Below the pieces are notes generated by a model. It ran no database searches, was not told the origin of the DNA, and was given only the letters and a program-made list of their open reading frames with translations. A stretch of 7,968 nucleotides of DNA, taken from positions 1 through 7,968 of the forward strand of contig CAJYKY010000158.1 of NCBI GenBank assembly GCA_913775005.1, read 5' to 3'. Origin of the DNA: an uncultured Achromobacter sp. (GTDB lineage: Bacteria; Pseudomonadota; Gammaproteobacteria; Burkholderiales; Burkholderiaceae_B). Shown here one piece after another: positions 5,737 to 7,968 of the stretch; the first letter of the stretch is position 1, and each line of letters begins with the position of its first letter. Position numbers and translations under genes: made by a program.

Positions 5737-6369
5737 CTAAATCTCATCAATCCCCGTGCTCGTCGCCGCCGCCTCGCCCGCCCCGATTGCATAACGGTCC
5801 CGCGTGGTGACGTAGAAGCTGGCGCCGAAGCGGCCTACCGGGAAGTAGTCCTGCAAGCGCACGCGCCAGGTGTCGGTGTCGATCAGGCCGTCGCGCGCGT
5901 GCAGCCAGCGGACCTGGCCGATGAAGATCTGGCGGCTGGCGGTTTCCATGGTTTCGTATAGCGTGCACTCGAATGCAACGGGTGCTTCGACGATGCGTGG
6001 GGGTTTGACGTGGTGGCTCGGCGCAGCGGTCAGGCCTGCGTGTACGAGTTCGCTGACGTCGGATGGCAGGCGGTCGCCGCAGCGGTGCATTTTTTCCGCC
6101 ATCGCTTCGTCGGTCAGGTGCACCACGAATTCCTTGTCCCGGGCGATGTTGCGCGCGGTGTCTTTCAGGCCGCCGTCTTCCAGCCGGTTGATGCTGACCA
6201 TGACGATGGGTGGGTCTTCGCCCAGCATGTTGAACATGCTGAACGGCGCGGCGTTGACCACGCCCGTTTCGGACAAGGTCGTGATCAGCGCGATGGGCCG
6301 GGGCACGATCAGGCTGGCCATCAGCTTGTAGCGCTGGTATTCGGTGATTGCGTCGAAATCGATTTCCAT
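5737..6369 (-). CDS. Flavin reductase-like FMN-binding protein (DIM6/NTAB type)
   Basis: This is a split-barrel flavin-binding protein of the flavin reductase-like family, which either reduces FMN with NAD(P)H for a partner oxygenase or binds FMN for its own chemistry. From the ATG at 6369 it has 210 residues. Landmarks are LIVPRPIALITTLSETGVVNAAPFSMFNML (20-49), where the PRPIALITT strand and the N-A-APFS-F segment form the usual flavin-phosphate site; PPIVMVSI (53-60); DTARNIARDKEFVVHL (70-85); the cross-strand region FECTLYET (133-140); and the C-terminal VGRFGASFYVTTRDRY (178-193). An upstream in-frame ATG at 6462 would add 31 residues that lie inside the GntR gene and show no family similarity, so the shorter start is preferred. 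One base separates this start from the gntR stop, and there is only a weak GGGA upstream, so translation is probably coupled to gntR. No oxygenase partner is visible. Confidence 0.88.
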   Translation of the reverse strand: MEIDFDAITEYQRYKLMASLIVPRPIALITTLSETGVVNAAPFSMFNMLGEDPPIVMVSINRLEDGGLKDTARNIARDKEFVVHLTDEAMAEKMHRCGDRLPSDVSELVHAGLTAAPSHHVKPPRIVEAPVAFECTLYETMETASRQIFIGQVRWLHARDGLIDTDTWRVRLQDYFPVGRFGASFYVTTRDRYAIGAGEAAATSTGIDEI

Positions 6370-6370
6370 A

Positions 6371-7147
6371 TCAGGCCAGTCCCAGCATCTGGGCAAGGGT
6401 TTGCGCGGGTTGCGGGCGTTCAAGGCTGATGCGCCGCTCCAGGTCCGCAAGGTGGTTGTCATTGATCTTCACGGCCTCGGCCACGTCGCCGCGTTCCATC
6501 AGGTCGACGATCAGCACGTGCTCGCCATGTTCGCAGGCGGCATTGCCGGGGGGTTCGTACAGCGCCACGATGAGCGAACAGCGCGACACCAGCTCTGCCA
6601 GATAGCCGTGCAGGATGGCGTTGCCGGACAACTCGCCCAGCCGCACATGAAAGGCGCTGGCCTGACGCGCCCACGCGGGCTGGCCGGCGCGGTGCAGCAA
6701 GGCGTGCTCATCGCGCAGCTGCTTGCGCAGCGAGGCGTAGTCGGCCTTGGTGGCGCGCGCGACCGCCAGCGGCAGCAGCGCGGCTTCCAGCGCGCGGCGG
6801 GCCTGGAAAATCTGGCGCGTGTCTTCGGGCGTGGGCTCGGCCACGACGGCGCCCCGGTTGTGGTGCAGGTCCACCACATGCTCGTGCGCCAGCCGCTGCA
6901 AGGCTTTGCGCGCCACGGAGCGCGACACGCCGAACAGTTCGCACAGCGCGGCCTCGGGCAGCTTGGTGCCGGGGGTGAGCCGCTGGCTCATGACGCTTTC
7001 GTAGACGGCTTCACAGATGCGGCGTTCCATGTCGCCGTCGGGGGTGAGGTCATGGGTTGCATCGGCAGCGGTTTCCGGCCGGATAGCAGCGGCGGCCGGC
7101 TTGGCGCGGGAGGTCTTGCGAGCGGTAGCGGGACTGCGGGTCGACAT
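6371..7147 (-). CDS. GntR-family regulator with FCD domain
   Basis: This is a cytoplasmic transcription factor of the FadR/FCD branch of the GntR family, with 258 residues. A basic, alanine-rich N-terminal extension (1 to about 38) precedes the winged helix-turn-helix (about 40-104), read as ICEAVYESVMSQRLTPGTKLPEAALCELFGVSRSVARKALQRLAHEHVV and ending HHNRGAVVAEPT. The all-helical FCD effector domain (about 108-245) has FHVRLGELSGN (166-176), EHVLIVDLMERGD (209-221) and NDNH (229-232). H167, H210 and H232 match the three metal-binding histidines, but the acidic residue usually four positions before the first His is Ala163. The first ATG is used although its ribosome site is weak (GAG only); a start at M40 would remove the linker but still leave the helix-turn-helix. 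It sits between a hydrolase and a flavin reductase gene, 27 bp and 1 bp away, and probably controls this operon in response to a small carboxylate. No operator is evident here; the operon promoter lies beyond the window. Confidence 0.92.
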   Translation of the reverse strand: MSTRSPATARKTSRAKPAAAAIRPETAADATHDLTPDGDMERRICEAVYESVMSQRLTPGTKLPEAALCELFGVSRSVARKALQRLAHEHVVDLHHNRGAVVAEPTPEDTRQIFQARRALEAALLPLAVARATKADYASLRKQLRDEHALLHRAGQPAWARQASAFHVRLGELSGNAILHGYLAELVSRCSLIVALYEPPGNAACEHGEHVLIVDLMERGDVAEAVKINDNHLADLERRISLERPQPAQTLAQMLGLA

Positions 7148-7174
7148 GCTGAACTCAATGAATAAGGTTGATCG

Positions 7175-7968
7175 TCAGCGGAGAAATGGCGCGGATGGCG
7201 GTGCGGATGACGACGCCGCAATCACACCCGCCGGCAGGTTCTGCACATGCTCGCAGATCTGCCCCGGCGTGGTGAACCAGATTTCGCCGCGGTCACGCGC
7301 CGCCGCCAAAGGAGCCAGCGCGCGGCGCAGGTGCCGCAAGCGATAAGGCTGCCCGACGATATAAGGATGCAGCGCAATGCCCATCACCAGCGGCTGGCGC
7401 GCCGCCTGCGCGCGCATCTCTTCGAACTGGTCAAGAATCATATCGGCAAAGTCTCGCGCGTCCATCTTGCGGCCCATGATCATGGGGATATCGTTGAGCT
7501 CTTGCGGATACGGGATGGCCCACAGGTCGCCGCCGCGCGTGCGCATGCGCATCGGCTGGTCATCGTGACACCAGTTCAGCGTGTATTGGTAACCCGCCTC
7601 GGCTAACAGGTCGGGCGTGGCGTGGCTCTCGGAAATCCATGGCGACAACCACCCCGCAGGCGCCTGCCCGGCGTGTTGCCGGATGCGATCTCGGCAGTGC
7701 GTCAGCAGCGCGCTTTCTTCCGCTTCGGATAAGCCGCCCTGCCGGTGCGCATTGCTGTAGCCATGGCCGATCAGTTCATCACCCCGCGCTGCAAATGCAT
7801 CGATGAGATCGGGGCAATGGTCGTACAGCGCCGTGTTGAGCAACACGCCTGCGGGCAAGCGCAGGTCATCAAATAATTCCAGGCAGCGCCACGCGCCCAC
7901 CCGGTTGCCGTACTCGCGCCACGCGTAGTTCAGCACGTCGGGATGCGGCGACGCCGGCCCCAGCTCGG
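7175..7968 (-). CDS. Polysaccharide deacetylase/PuuE-allantoinase-like hydrolase, 5' end cut by window edge
   Basis: This is a NodB-fold carbohydrate-esterase-4-like protein of the PuuE (cofactor-poor allantoinase) branch, which hydrolyses C-N bonds of small amides or cyclic ureides rather than polysaccharide in known members. The frame is open at the right edge: codons upstream of an internal GTG read ELGPASPHPDV and join the family-typical LNYAWREYGNRVGAWR, so the true start is outside. 263 residues are visible; the family is usually about 300. Landmarks are GDELIGHGYSNAHRQGGLSEAEE with the His-Gly of the active-site strand, GWLSPWISESHATPDLLAEAGYQYTLNW, the IPYPQELND segment, and MGIALHPYIVGQPYRLRHLRRAL, which matches the late His motif of the PuuE branch. 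The end (AASSSAPPSAPFLR) is low-complexity. It is the first visible gene of a minus-strand operon with gntR and a flavin reductase. Its substrate is unknown; the PuuE name should not be taken as proof of allantoin use. Confidence 0.85.
   Translation of the reverse strand, partial: ELGPASPHPDVLNYAWREYGNRVGAWRCLELFDDLRLPAGVLLNTALYDHCPDLIDAFAARGDELIGHGYSNAHRQGGLSEAEESALLTHCRDRIRQHAGQAPAGWLSPWISESHATPDLLAEAGYQYTLNWCHDDQPMRMRTRGGDLWAIPYPQELNDIPMIMGRKMDARDFADMILDQFEEMRAQAARQPLVMGIALHPYIVGQPYRLRHLRRALAPLAAARDRGEIWFTTPGQICEHVQNLPAGVIAASSSAPPSAPFLR

Noticed and set aside
6370..6462. A longer flavin reductase starting at 6462
   Set aside because: The extra 31 residues overlap the gntR coding end and have no family similarity, whereas MEIDFDAITEYQRYKLM at 6369 is a typical family start.
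6344..7165. A 273-residue open frame on the plus strand opposite gntR
   Set aside because: It is a GC-driven shadow of the GntR gene, has no recognisable domain, and would conflict with the tightly packed minus-strand operon.

Overview
The window looks like part of a GC-rich betaproteobacterial chromosome, most likely Burkholderiales and probably Alcaligenaceae (Bordetella/Achromobacter type). The main reasons are the high GC of most genes and a Bug/TctC-type periplasmic receptor, a family greatly expanded in that group. It also carries isolated catabolic clusters, each with its own LysR or GntR regulator. The assignment comes from gene content only; no rRNA or other marker gene is present. 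I see no tRNA, rRNA, CRISPR array or insertion sequence, and no gene-free stretch longer than about 180 bases.

Region 1 (1-3923) is a divergent regulator/operon pair. On the minus strand, a Bug-family solute receptor is followed by leuC and leuD, the large and small subunits of an isopropylmalate-dehydratase-type hydro-lyase; leuD is cut by the left window edge. On the plus strand a LysR-type regulator diverges from the receptor gene. The 157-bp gap between them holds overlapping -10-like elements for both directions and a T-N11-A dyad suited to a LysR-type protein. A leuCD pair led by an uptake receptor and a dedicated LysR suggests a substrate-inducible uptake-and-hydration module for a small di- or tricarboxylate. 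It may therefore be a catabolic paralogue rather than the housekeeping leucine enzyme.

Region 2 (about 3940-5707) is a two-gene hipBA toxin-antitoxin module on the plus strand. Upstream lie two related palindromic operators whose centres are 41 bp apart, one perfect (12-bp arms) and one degenerate. HipA is full length and keeps its catalytic residues, but its Gly-rich loop differs from E. coli HipA: the position of the autophosphorylated serine (S150) is Ala, and a serine sits directly before the Gly. Spot GC counts suggest the module is less GC-rich than its neighbours, which fits acquisition as a unit.

Region 3 (5737-7968) is a minus-strand operon convergent with hipA. In transcription order it holds a polysaccharide-deacetylase/PuuE-like hydrolase (5' end beyond the right edge), a GntR/FCD regulator and a DIM6/NTAB-type flavin reductase-like protein. 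The last two are separated by one base. The set suggests a small regulated catabolic cluster; its substrate cannot be read from this window.

The clearest signals beyond ordinary annotation are the paired hipBA operators, the altered HipA Gly-rich loop, and the probable functional reassignment of the leuCD pair. I do not see evidence for a wholly new system.
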